Source of the DNA: Acinetobacter oleivorans DR1
GTDB taxonomy: Bacteria; Pseudomonadota; Gammaproteobacteria; Pseudomonadales; Moraxellaceae
Direction of reading: 5' to 3'
DNA: 64,000 nt
NCBI RefSeq assembly: GCF_000196795.1
Contig: NC_014259.1
Span: forward strand, 1,364,001-1,428,000
How positions within the stretch are numbered: the stretch's first letter is position 1; the number at the start of each line of letters is the position of its first letter. This document shows, one piece after another, positions 41,947 to 51,173 of this stretch. The notes below the pieces were generated by a model. It was given only the letters and a program-made list of their open reading frames with translations. It was not told the DNA's origin and searched no databases. The translations under genes and the position numbers were made by a program.

Positions 41947-41960
41947 GGAGGCGAGTGAAA

Positions 41961-43994
41961 ATGAATACACAAACTCATGTAAATAGCCATAAACAAACCA
42001 TGGCAGTGCCAAATTTTGAAGTTTGGAAAAATGCATTTGTGAAACTGCTACCGCAGCATGCAATTAAAAATCCTGTGATGGCAATTGTATGGCTTGGAAC
42101 AGTAGTTACAGGCATTAGTACAATCTTGGGTTACACCACGCTGTTATTTGGTTTAGTGGTTACAGCAATTCTGTTTATTACCATTTTATTTGCTAACTAT
42201 GCTGAAGCAGTTGCAGAGGCCAGAGGTCGTGGACAGGCATCTTCATTACGTGCAGCAAGAGAAAATTTAACGGCTCGAAGACTCAACTCTTTGACAGACC
42301 GTCAAACCACTCAAATTGCAGCTACTGAACTTCATTTAAATGATTTCATTGAAGTACATGCAGGTGAGCTTGTTCCTGCCGACGGTGAGATTGTAGAAGG
42401 CTTTGCCACTATTAATGAATCAGCTGTTACAGGTGAGTCAGCACCCGTGCTACGTGAAGCTGGAACAGACCGTTCAGGTGTTATTGGCGGAACCAAAGTT
42501 CTTACAGATCGTATTGTTGTGCAAGTGACTGCTGAATCTGGTCAAAGTTTCTTAGACCGTATGATTGCTTTGGTTGAAGGCTCAAATCGCCAAAAAACAC
42601 CGAATGAGATTGCACTTGGCTTCTTGTTAATGGTGATGACAATCACGTTTTTAATTGTCGTGATTAGCTTGCCATTTATTGCCAAGTATTTGCATATTGA
42701 ACTTGATCCAGTCGTGCTCGTAGCGCTGTTGGTCTGCTTGATTCCAACAACCATTGGTGGCTTGTTACCTGCGATTGGTATTGCGGGGATGAACCGTGCA
42801 CTCAAAGCCAATGTTTTGGCGAAATCGGGGAAAGCGGTCGAAGTTGCGGGTGACATTGATGTGCTTTTACTCGATAAAACAGGAACCATTACCTATGGTG
42901 ACCGTCAAGCGACTTCTTTTTATCCTTTAACTTCGGTAACCGAGTCTGAGTTGAGAGCTGCTGCTTGGGTAAGTTCACTTGCCGACCCAACACCAGAAGG
43001 GAAATCTATTGTTAAGTTAGCAAAAGAGCAAGGCTTAAAACAGCAAGAACCTGAGCAAGCCGAATTTATTTCTTTTAGTGCTTCGACTCGAATTTCCGGT
43101 GTGAATTTACCGAATGGTGAGCAAATTCGTAAAGGAGCTTTAGATGCGATCTTGAAGTTTGTAGATGAAGATTATTTGCAAGATTTAGAGTTGAAAGCAC
43201 GTGTTGAGCAAGTTGCTAAAAAAGGGGCAACACCATTGGTTGTCGCAAATCAACATCATGTATTGGGCGTAATTGAACTCTCAGATGTAATTAAACACGG
43301 CATTAAAGAGCGTTTTGCTCGTTTAAGAGAAATGGGTATTAAAACCGTTATGGTCACAGGTGATAACCCATTAACTGCCGCCGCGATCGCTGCTGAAGCT
43401 GGTGTAGATGATTATATTGCCGAAGCAAAACCAGAAGATAAATTGACTTGTATTCGTACTGAACAACAACAAGGTCGTTTAGTTGCGATGGTCGGTGACG
43501 GAACCAACGATGCACCAGCACTAGCACAAGCCGATATTGGCTTAGCCATGAACTCAGGTACACAAGCTGCAAAAGAAGCTGGCAATATGGTCGATTTAGA
43601 CTCTGACCCAACCAAACTACTCGCTGTGGTTGAGATTGGGAAACAGCAGCTGATTACCCGTGGTGCTTTAACAACATTTTCGTTAGCAAACGACGTCTCT
43701 AAATACTTTGCCATCTTGCCTGCATTGTTCGCTGCTGCGATTCCACAAATGCAAGTATTGAATGTAATGCACTTAGCAAGTCCAAGTAGTGCGATTTTAT
43801 CTGCATTAATTTTTAACGCGATTATTATCCCGTTATTAATTCCAATTGCACTCCGAGGCGTGAAATTTAAACCTTCAACTGCAACTCAGTTACTACGTCG
43901 AAATATGTTGATTTATGGGGTGGGCGGTGTGGTTCTACCATTCATTGCCATTAAAGCGATTGATGTAGTGATTGTTCAATTATTTGGTTTGTAA
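41961..43994 (+). CDS. kdpB: Potassium-transporting P-type ATPase, KdpB
   Basis: This 677-residue P-type ATPase subunit has the phosphorylation motif LLLDKTGTITYG, the actuator motif TGES, and MVGDGTNDAPALAQADIG. The start is placed at ATG 41961, 9 bases after AAGGAGG; the GTG at 41955 is too close to it. It powers K+ uptake by KdpA. Confidence 0.97.
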   Translation: MNTQTHVNSHKQTMAVPNFEVWKNAFVKLLPQHAIKNPVMAIVWLGTVVTGISTILGYTTLLFGLVVTAILFITILFANYAEAVAEARGRGQASSLRAARENLTARRLNSLTDRQTTQIAATELHLNDFIEVHAGELVPADGEIVEGFATINESAVTGESAPVLREAGTDRSGVIGGTKVLTDRIVVQVTAESGQSFLDRMIALVEGSNRQKTPNEIALGFLLMVMTITFLIVVISLPFIAKYLHIELDPVVLVALLVCLIPTTIGGLLPAIGIAGMNRALKANVLAKSGKAVEVAGDIDVLLLDKTGTITYGDRQATSFYPLTSVTESELRAAAWVSSLADPTPEGKSIVKLAKEQGLKQQEPEQAEFISFSASTRISGVNLPNGEQIRKGALDAILKFVDEDYLQDLELKARVEQVAKKGATPLVVANQHHVLGVIELSDVIKHGIKERFARLREMGIKTVMVTGDNPLTAAAIAAEAGVDDYIAEAKPEDKLTCIRTEQQQGRLVAMVGDGTNDAPALAQADIGLAMNSGTQAAKEAGNMVDLDSDPTKLLAVVEIGKQQLITRGALTTFSLANDVSKYFAILPALFAAAIPQMQVLNVMHLASPSSAILSALIFNAIIIPLLIPIALRGVKFKPSTATQLLRRNMLIYGVGGVVLPFIAIKAIDVVIVQLFGL

Positions 43995-44007
43995 TCTGGA
44001 GTTTGAA

Positions 44008-44613
44008 ATGAAAACTTATGCACAAAATTCAGAAGCAAATTTGGGTCAGACCTTAAGAGCATCTTTGGGATTATTAATTTTTACTCTGGTGGGTTGTGGC
44101 GCTGTTTATAGTGCGATTGCTACAGGCGCGGGACAGGTTTTATTCAACAATCAAGCCAATGGCAGTTTGATTGAAATAGATCATAAGGTTTTAGGGTCAA
44201 AATTAGTCGCTCAGCCATTTGTTGGAGAGGCTTATTTTCATCCACGTCCTTCGGCAGTCGCTTATGATCCGATGGCTATGGCAGGTACAAATTTAGCTCG
44301 TACTAATCCTGAACTACAGCAACAAATTGATGCTCAGATTCTTGCGGTGAAAAAACAAGATCACATAGGTAATGCACCGATTCCAAGTGATTTGGTGACT
44401 AAATCAGGGAGCGGTATCGATCCGCATATTAGTCCTGAATCTGCTCAGTTACAGGTTGCTCGAGTGGCTCAAGCTCGTCATTTAGACCCTAAGATTGTGG
44501 AAGAGCTTTTGCAAAAGCATATTGAACCGAAGCAGTTTGGTGTATTGGGGCAAGCTCGTGTTAATGTATTAGAACTCAATATTGCTTTAGATCAATTACA
44601 ATCTACACATTAA
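44008..44613 (+). CDS. kdpC: Potassium-transporting ATPase subunit KdpC
   Basis: The start is placed at ATG 44008, which follows CTGGAG; an in-frame ATG inside kdpB is less likely. The 201-residue protein has one N-terminal membrane helix (LLIFTLVGCGAVYSAIATGAGQVLF) and the KdpC segments YFHPRPSAV and GSGIDPHISPESAQLQVARVA. It stabilises the complex and aids ATP binding. Confidence 0.95.
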   Translation: MKTYAQNSEANLGQTLRASLGLLIFTLVGCGAVYSAIATGAGQVLFNNQANGSLIEIDHKVLGSKLVAQPFVGEAYFHPRPSAVAYDPMAMAGTNLARTNPELQQQIDAQILAVKKQDHIGNAPIPSDLVTKSGSGIDPHISPESAQLQVARVAQARHLDPKIVEELLQKHIEPKQFGVLGQARVNVLELNIALDQLQSTH

Positions 44614-44651
44614 CTTAAAAATAAAGTTGTTAGTTTACCGGATGATATCAA

Positions 44652-47306
44652 GTGCAAAGCAATCGCGAAAATCAGGCTGAGGCCTTATTAAATCATGTCA
44701 ACAGATATCAAGCCGGTCGACTAACGGTCTTTTTAGGTGCGGCACCGGGTGTTGGAAAAACCTATGCCATGCTTGCCCGCGCCAAAGAGTTATTTCAACA
44801 GGGCACAGATGTTGTTGTGGGGATAGTTGAAACCCATGGAAGAATAGAAACTCTAAAAATTTTGGAAGGCTTACCTGAAATTGCTAGAAAGGAAATGCAA
44901 TATCAGGGTCATACATTAGAAGAAATGGACTTGGATGCTATTCTGCTTCGGCATCCAGAAATTGTTTTAGTCGATGAGTTGGCTCATCGCAACGTCCCAA
45001 ATAGTCGTCATGAACGACGTTGGCAAGATGTCAATGAATTGCTAGACGCAGGTATTGATGTATTTACGACCATTAATATTCAGCATTTAGAAAGCCTAAA
45101 TGATGTGGTCTACCAGATTACGGGGATTCGAGTAAATGAAACGGTACCAGATCGGGTATTTGATCGTATTCGAGACATTCGCTTAATTGATTTACCCGTC
45201 AGTGAGCTCATTGAAAGGCTCCACCAAGGAAAAGTCTATGTGCCAGAGCAAGCAAATCTGGCATTGCAAGGCTTTTTTAGCATTTCAAATTTAACAGCAT
45301 TACGTGAACTTGCAATGCAATGCGTTGCTGAGCATGTCGATTCAGATTTAAAAGAGAGCTATGCCTCTAAGGGTTTGAAGTCTATCTCGCTGCAAAATGA
45401 ACTGATGATTGCGATAGACGGACAAGGTTCTTCTGAATATTTAGTCCGAGCAGGTTGTCGATTAGCAGAGCGTAATGGTGCTACATGGACGGTAGTGAAT
45501 GTTGCTAAAAGTCTGGACTTTGGTCAGAGTTCAGCAAATTCATATAAAAAAGAATATATTGAGATCGATCGTGCGTTTGAATTGGCTCGGCAACTCGGTG
45601 GTCGCACAGAGGTTTTATATGGCCATCGAGTTGCGTCAGTATTAATGGATGCCGCCGTTGATCGAGGTATTTCCAATCTAGTCATTGGTAAAAGTATTTC
45701 GCCGTGGTGGTTAAAGTTATTTAAGAAAAATTTAGCACAGCAATTATTAAATCAAGAAAACTCGATTGCTTTAACCATTTTGCACCCAGAACAGGGTACC
45801 AAAAAAATCAATCAGATTGAAAAGCCATCATTTTTATCATTAAAAGAAAGTATTTTTGTTCTAGCGGTTACATGTGCAAGTATTTTTATAGCTCACTTTG
45901 CCGAAGTTCTCTTAGGTATTGAAGATTTTTCTGTCATTTTTATTATTTCAGTTTTAATTGTAGCAACGAAAACTAGAATGCTTGCTGCGGTAGTAGCCGC
46001 TCTTATTTGTTTCTTGGCCTATAATTTTTTCTTTATTGCCCCACGTTTTACCTTACAAATTTCAGCACACCAAGGTGTAGTTACCGTTGTAGCTTTTTTT
46101 GCGGCAGCTTTAATCGCTGGGCGTTTGGCCTCTCAATTACGTCAGCAGGTTTTATCTTTAAAAGCTGCAAATGCTTACACTACGGTAATGCAAGACTTAG
46201 CACGTAAACTTTCTAGTGCAGTAAATCTTGAAGAAGTTATGCAAACAGGTCGTATGACTTTAGAAACCCAACTTCAAACGAAGGTGTGGATTTCTATTCA
46301 AGAGAGAGTCATTTCATCTGATATAGAGCTAAGCGATAAAGAAAAAGTTGCGGCAGATTGGTGCTTAAAACATCAACAACCGTGCGGACGTTTTACCGAT
46401 ACACTCAGCCAGTCGAATTGGTGGTTTTTACCACTTTTAGAGCAAAAAAATAGCCTAGGTATAGTGGGAATTTATTTTAAGGATGATGTGGTTTCTCTAA
46501 ATTTTGAGCAAAAGAAACTGACGGAAAGTGTAATTGAGTATATTGCACAAGCAGCACTGAGAACTCAATTGGTCAATGAACTTGAACAAGCAAAAGTCAC
46601 CAGTGAAACAGAGCGATTACGTTCTGCTTTATTATCTTCGGTATCGCATGATTTACGTTCACCGCTTGCTTCTATTATTGGTGCAGCAGACACACTCGCC
46701 CATTTTAAAGCTGATATGTCAGAACAAGACCAACAGGATTTACTCGAAACCATTCATTTAGAAGGCGAACGCTTAGATCGTTATATTCAAAACCTACTTG
46801 ATATGACACGTTTGGGGCATGAAGGTCTATCTTTAAAAAGAGACTGGATTGGTGTGGATGAATTAATTGGTTCTGCAACCCGCCGTTTAAAGCGCTATAA
46901 ACCAGATACTCAAGTGTCGGTTGAATTACCTGAACAAGCGATTAGTTTATATGTACACCCAGCACTGGTAGAGCAAGCCATTTTTAATGTTTTAGAAAAT
47001 GCCGCAAACTTTTCACCTCCAGATGAACCAGTCATGATTCGTGCTCAACTTTCATCAGAAGATGAAGTAAAAATAGAAATTGAAGATAAAGGTGCTGGAA
47101 TCCCTGAAGACGAAAGAAACCGCATTTTTGATATGTTTTACACCATGGAGCGCGGAGACCGTGGAAAATTTGGTACAGGTTTAGGGCTTACAATTGTAAA
47201 AGCGATTATTGGTGCTCATATGGGTACAATAGAAGCATTTTCAGGGCGCCAAAATAAAGGTACTTTAATTCAAATCAGATTACCCATTCATCCAGTAAAA
47301 GAATAA
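44652..47306 (+). CDS. kdpD: Sensor histidine kinase KdpD
   Basis: The protein has 884 residues with a GTG start at 44652. An N-terminal KdpD domain with Walker A GAAPGVGKT (29-37) is followed by a universal-stress-protein-like region (about 250-370). A DUF4118 membrane block has four helices (about 398-490). A GAF-like region, the histidine kinase core with SVSHDLRSPLASIIG (phospho-His666) and the ATPase with GAGIPEDERNRIFDMFY and GTGLGLTIVKAIIGAHMG complete it. It senses low K+ or ionic stress and phosphorylates KdpE. Confidence 0.96.
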   Translation: MQSNRENQAEALLNHVNRYQAGRLTVFLGAAPGVGKTYAMLARAKELFQQGTDVVVGIVETHGRIETLKILEGLPEIARKEMQYQGHTLEEMDLDAILLRHPEIVLVDELAHRNVPNSRHERRWQDVNELLDAGIDVFTTINIQHLESLNDVVYQITGIRVNETVPDRVFDRIRDIRLIDLPVSELIERLHQGKVYVPEQANLALQGFFSISNLTALRELAMQCVAEHVDSDLKESYASKGLKSISLQNELMIAIDGQGSSEYLVRAGCRLAERNGATWTVVNVAKSLDFGQSSANSYKKEYIEIDRAFELARQLGGRTEVLYGHRVASVLMDAAVDRGISNLVIGKSISPWWLKLFKKNLAQQLLNQENSIALTILHPEQGTKKINQIEKPSFLSLKESIFVLAVTCASIFIAHFAEVLLGIEDFSVIFIISVLIVATKTRMLAAVVAALICFLAYNFFFIAPRFTLQISAHQGVVTVVAFFAAALIAGRLASQLRQQVLSLKAANAYTTVMQDLARKLSSAVNLEEVMQTGRMTLETQLQTKVWISIQERVISSDIELSDKEKVAADWCLKHQQPCGRFTDTLSQSNWWFLPLLEQKNSLGIVGIYFKDDVVSLNFEQKKLTESVIEYIAQAALRTQLVNELEQAKVTSETERLRSALLSSVSHDLRSPLASIIGAADTLAHFKADMSEQDQQDLLETIHLEGERLDRYIQNLLDMTRLGHEGLSLKRDWIGVDELIGSATRRLKRYKPDTQVSVELPEQAISLYVHPALVEQAIFNVLENAANFSPPDEPVMIRAQLSSEDEVKIEIEDKGAGIPEDERNRIFDMFYTMERGDRGKFGTGLGLTIVKAIIGAHMGTIEAFSGRQNKGTLIQIRLPIHPVKE

Positions 47307-47317
47307 GTTGTAAAGTC

Positions 47318-48034
47318 ATGATAACTTCAGAAACATCTCCTGTAGAAACACGTATTGTGATTATTGATGATGAGCCGCAAATCCGTAAATTTTTAGACAT
47401 CGCCTTAAGAACACAAAAATACAAAACCACGCTCTGTGAGACCGGTTACAAAGGCCTAGAAACTTTGGCGACCCAAGGTGCTGACTTGGTTATTCTTGAC
47501 CTAGGCTTACCCGATTTAGACGGGAAAGAAGTACTCCAAGAATTACGTAGCTGGTCGAATGTGCCTGTTATTGTGTTATCTGTACGTGCCGATGAATATG
47601 AAAAAGTTGCTCTGCTCGATGCTGGCGCAAATGATTACATGACCAAGCCTTTTAGTGTGCAAGAGCTTTTGGCGCGCATACGTGTCATTTTAAGAAACCA
47701 ACCGATTCAGCAAGAAGCACATATTTATGACGATGGCTACCTTAAAGTCGATGTCACGCAACGTTTAGTTTGGGTTGAGCAACAGCCAATTACTTTAACT
47801 CGAAAAGAATTTCAACTTTTGACACTATTAATGCGCTATCAAGGACAGCTTTTAACACAGCCACAGCTTTTAAAAGAACTTTGGGGGCCAACTCATCAGG
47901 AAGATACTCACTATTTACGTATTTTGGTGGGTAAGTTACGTAGTAAACTGGGGGATAACGCGATTCAACCACGCTATATTGCTACTGAACCTGGTGTTGG
48001 ATTGCGTTTTTTAGCTCAACAGAAAAATCATTAA
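47318..48034 (+). CDS. kdpE: Response regulator KdpE
   Basis: This 238-residue OmpR-type regulator has an acidic pocket (IIDDEPQ, phospho-acceptor Asp61 in VILDLGLPD, Lys110 in MTKPF). Its C-terminal winged helix carries TLTRKEFQLLTLLMRYQGQLLTQPQLLKELWG and THYLRILVGKLRSKLGD. It activates the kdp promoter, where 11-base-spaced direct repeats fit this type of regulator. Confidence 0.95.
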   Translation: MITSETSPVETRIVIIDDEPQIRKFLDIALRTQKYKTTLCETGYKGLETLATQGADLVILDLGLPDLDGKEVLQELRSWSNVPVIVLSVRADEYEKVALLDAGANDYMTKPFSVQELLARIRVILRNQPIQQEAHIYDDGYLKVDVTQRLVWVEQQPITLTRKEFQLLTLLMRYQGQLLTQPQLLKELWGPTHQEDTHYLRILVGKLRSKLGDNAIQPRYIATEPGVGLRFLAQQKNH

Positions 48035-48042
48035 TGAGATAT

Positions 48043-48078
48043 AAAAAAACCTTAGGGTATTTCTCCCTAAGGGTTTGC
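48043..48078 (-). terminator. Terminator between kdpE and the glutamine synthetase-like gene
   Basis: CCTTAGGG and CCCTAAGG pair around TATTTCT. The strong T-run is on the minus strand, so it mainly ends the glutamine synthetase-like transcript. Confidence 0.8.
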
Positions 48079-48110
48079 AAAGTGATTTATAGTTTTTTAG
48101 CTTTTTTTAT

Positions 48111-49535
48111 TTATATATCCCAATGTTGTTCTGCCTCAGTCATTTGGCTGTAAATATTTTGATATTCAGCTTGTTTCACTGTGTACCAATGCTCGACAAA
48201 GTCAGCGCCTAAATATCCTTTTAAAATAAGACTTCCTTTAAATATTTTTAAGGCTTCTGGTTGGTTGTTGGCTAATAAAATATGCTCGTCTTGAAATTTT
48301 AAAAGATGTGCAGGTTTTGGCAGTGGTAACTTGTGAGATAAGCCATAAGACACACCAGCTAAAATAGTCGCTGCAACCAGATAGGGGTTACAGTCGGCTC
48401 CAGAAACACGATATTCTAAACGTTGATTTTGTACATCTGAGCATGGAATGCGAATTGCGACATTACGGTTATTGGTATCCCAATTGGCTTCTAATGGCAC
48501 ATGATGACCAATTTTAAAACGTCTATAAGAATTAATATTAGGCGCTAAAATCGCCATGGATGCAGGCATTAACTCAATGAGTCCACTAATCGCGTTTAGT
48601 AATTTGACGGAAAGCTTATCTTTTTCTTCTTCTGAGCTAAATATATTTTCATGGTATTGATTAAGCAGACTCATATGAAAATGCATGCCACTGCCAGCCT
48701 TTGCTAAGTTAGGCTTTGCCATGAAACAGGCAGTTAAGTCATGCTTTCTTGCGACTTGCTTTACAATTCTTTTTAAAGCATTAATTTGATCGCAGAGCTT
48801 TAAAATATCATGGCTATGTTGGAGGTTTAATTCATATTGTCCAGGTGATGACTCCGCAACAATAGCGGTAATTTCAATAGATTGAAGTAGGGCTGCTTTC
48901 TCAACTTCATCTAGAACTTGTTGATAGTTATTCGGTGCATCTATATCAAAACATTGGTTTTCTAAATATGCTTCAGACTGATGCTGAGGTGAGAAAAGAT
49001 AAAACTCTAGTTCGGCAGCCATAACAGGAAAATAATTGGTAGCATGTAACTGATTTAATAATTTTTTTAATATATTACGTGGTTCATAATGACAATCTGA
49101 ACCATCTTCTTCTTGCATTGATAGGAAAAGTTGAGCATTCAATTCAGGAGATAATGCACTTGGTTGCAAGCTGCCTAAAATGGGCAAGCAAAGTCTGTCT
49201 GGTTCACCAATATATTTTCCTAAACCTGTCTCTTCAATCACTTTTCCATCAAGGCTCATAGCATACACAGAAAGTGGAAAATAACATCCATTAGAGAGAT
49301 TCTTTAAACTTTTAACATCAATCCGTTTCCCTCGAATATGTCCGTTTAAGTCGTGCAGACAAATATCAATGTGTTGGGTATGAGGATATAAATTTAAATA
49401 ATCATCAACCTCTTTTAAAAAAAGCTCGGAATTGAAAATATGAGGTTGTGTTGGAGGAATAAAATCATCTGATATTTTAAATGCCTTAAAGTGAGGATTT
49501 TGTAAGTTTAAACTTGGGTAAATATGCGTACTCAT
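48111..49535 (-). CDS. Glutamine synthetase family protein, gamma-glutamylpolyamine/PuuA-like
   Basis: The protein has 474 residues. Glutamine synthetase folds are visible: AAELEFYLF (Mg/Glu site), AESSPGQYELNLQHSHD, KAGSGMHFHMSL (ATP/His), and RVSGADCNPYLVAATILAG. It lacks the adenylylation Tyr loop of housekeeping GlnA. Relatives such as PuuA ligate glutamate to putrescine or other amines; the substrate here is unknown. The neighbouring genes do not include a puu operon. Confidence 0.85.
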   Translation of the reverse strand: MSTHIYPSLNLQNPHFKAFKISDDFIPPTQPHIFNSELFLKEVDDYLNLYPHTQHIDICLHDLNGHIRGKRIDVKSLKNLSNGCYFPLSVYAMSLDGKVIEETGLGKYIGEPDRLCLPILGSLQPSALSPELNAQLFLSMQEEDGSDCHYEPRNILKKLLNQLHATNYFPVMAAELEFYLFSPQHQSEAYLENQCFDIDAPNNYQQVLDEVEKAALLQSIEITAIVAESSPGQYELNLQHSHDILKLCDQINALKRIVKQVARKHDLTACFMAKPNLAKAGSGMHFHMSLLNQYHENIFSSEEEKDKLSVKLLNAISGLIELMPASMAILAPNINSYRRFKIGHHVPLEANWDTNNRNVAIRIPCSDVQNQRLEYRVSGADCNPYLVAATILAGVSYGLSHKLPLPKPAHLLKFQDEHILLANNQPEALKIFKGSLILKGYLGADFVEHWYTVKQAEYQNIYSQMTEAEQHWDI

Positions 49536-49941
49536 TATAAAAAAACCTTGGTGGTTATTTAGCTAAAATCCTACCTTAGCCTTGGAAGTTAATCGCGTAA
49601 AAAAAGAGTAAAATGATTAAACAGTAATTTATGAATGGTTTTAGTTTTTATTTTAATAATCATAAACTTGTAATTAAATTTTGAGGTAATTATTTTAAGT
49701 AAAATTAGTGTATAAAGGTCGTTTAAGAGCGAGTAAATTTCTGCGAATTTGATTTTTTTAATTAAATAATATTAAGAATTATGACCTTTCAATTTGGTGA
49801 GAGGGTCAAACTGATTTAAACTTAAGGCTTATCCAGTGAGGCACTTATTTTTGAAGTCTTGAATAGAGCAGGACCTTTTAGGGTGTTTACTGGAATTTTA
49901 TTTTTGCGTTTTTTTTAATTTATTTTTTGAGTTCTCTTAAT
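49536..49941 (+). other. 391-base AT-rich gap, no gene recognised
   Basis: The gap is very AT-rich. It holds the upstream region of the divergent glutamine synthetase-like gene and of the lipoprotein gene. A weak dyad GACC...GGTC occurs around 49782-49808. I see no ORF, RNA gene or repeat array. Confidence 0.5.
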
Positions 49942-50490
49942 ATGAAAAATATCGGTTTAGCCATTCTAGCAATCAGCCTTTCAGGTTGTGCTGCAATGAG
50001 CGTAGAAGAATGTAAGACTGCGAATTGGTCATTAGTGGGTGAGAAAGATGGTTCAAAAGGTTCGTCGCCACGTTTAGATCAATATTACAAAGCATGTGGA
50101 AAAGCCAATATTGTTCCAGATCAAAAGTCATATGAACGTGGGTATAAAGAAGGTTTAGGGTATTATTGTCAGCCAACAAATATTTTTTATAGTGCTTTAG
50201 AAGGTAGTGGCAATATCAATGTGTGCCCAGTCGAGCAGCGTAATCGTTTAAGACCGTATTATCAGGCAGCTTCCGACTACTATAATGCAAAAAATGAATA
50301 TGATCGTTATGACGAAAAGTTTAAGCAATATTCTGACAGTGCTTATAACGAAAAATTAAAGCCAGAAGAGCGTGAACGTTATCGTAAGCTTTTAAGAGAA
50401 TTACAAAATGATCGTGACCGTATTAATCGAAACTATTGGAACTCAATTCGAGATATCGAGCGTTTTAAATACGATCACGGCTTAAAATAA
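49942..50490 (+). CDS. DUF2799-like outer-membrane lipoprotein
   Basis: The start is placed at ATG 49942 (MKNIGLAILAISLSGC); an in-frame TTG 15 bases earlier is unlikely. The lipobox LSGC makes it a lipoprotein of about 182 residues. The mature part matches the DUF2799 pattern: ECKTANWSLVGEKDG, RLDQYYKACGKANI, YERGYKEGLGYYCQP, and a long charged coiled-coil tail (about 115-180) rich in Tyr, Arg, Asp and Lys. Function unknown. Confidence 0.8.
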   Translation: MKNIGLAILAISLSGCAAMSVEECKTANWSLVGEKDGSKGSSPRLDQYYKACGKANIVPDQKSYERGYKEGLGYYCQPTNIFYSALEGSGNINVCPVEQRNRLRPYYQAASDYYNAKNEYDRYDEKFKQYSDSAYNEKLKPEERERYRKLLRELQNDRDRINRNYWNSIRDIERFKYDHGLK

Positions 50491-50496
50491 TATTTT

Positions 50497-50536
50497 AAAA
50501 AGGATTGATCCAATTCGGATCAATCCTTTGTTTTTT
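50497..50536. terminator. Bidirectional terminator between the lipoprotein gene and coq7
   Basis: AAAGGATTGATCC and GGATCAATCCTTT pair around AATTC with T-rich flanks. Confidence 0.9.
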
Positions 50537-51170
50537 AAAGGTAATAACTAGTTTTTGTCATTAGCTTTGAAATCGCAGTCATCGTAATTTTTACTGCATA
50601 TGGTAATTCAACACCACCTGCTTCAAGCGCTGTATGGCGATGATGTAATTCATCTTCATTCATTTGCTCTAAAATTTTACGAGAACGATCATCTTGAGCA
50701 GGTAACTGGTTTAAATGATCTTGTAAATGAAGGCTCACTTGGCGTTCGGTTTCGGCCACAAAACCTAAGCTATATTTGTCACCCGCAATACCAGCAAGTG
50801 CGCCCATGCCATACGAAAGCCCATACCAAATTGGGTTTAATAAACTGGTATGACTATTTAGCTCTTTTAAACGAACTTCACACCACGCTAAATGATCTTG
50901 TTCTTCAATTGCTGCTTGTTGCATTTCTTTGCGTACATTTGGCAATTTCGCCGTTAATGCTTGTCCATGATAAAGGGCTTGTGCGCATACTTCACCACTA
51001 TGGTTAACACGCATTAAACCTGCGACATGGCGAGCATCTTCTACTCCTAGTTTTGCTTCAACCGATTCGGCCGGATTTTGGCGCTGTGCTGCGGTTGCAC
51101 CCGGAACAAGACTACGTAATGCTTGATCAAAAGAGTTAATGAGCTGATCAATTCCAGTATAGTGGCGCAT
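50535..51170 (-). CDS. coq7: 2-polyprenyl-3-methyl-6-methoxy-1,4-benzoquinone monooxygenase Coq7
   Basis: This 211-residue di-iron hydroxylase of ubiquinone synthesis replaces UbiF in many proteobacteria. The metal ligands lie in MRVNHSGEVCAQALYHGQ, AIEEQDHLAWCEVRL, FVAETERQVSLHLQDHL and NEDELHHRHTALEAGG. It lies 3 bases after the LplT-like gene on the same strand, so likely cotranscribed. Confidence 0.95.
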   Translation of the reverse strand: MRHYTGIDQLINSFDQALRSLVPGATAAQRQNPAESVEAKLGVEDARHVAGLMRVNHSGEVCAQALYHGQALTAKLPNVRKEMQQAAIEEQDHLAWCEVRLKELNSHTSLLNPIWYGLSYGMGALAGIAGDKYSLGFVAETERQVSLHLQDHLNQLPAQDDRSRKILEQMNEDELHHRHTALEAGGVELPYAVKITMTAISKLMTKTSYYL

Positions 51171-51173
51171 AAA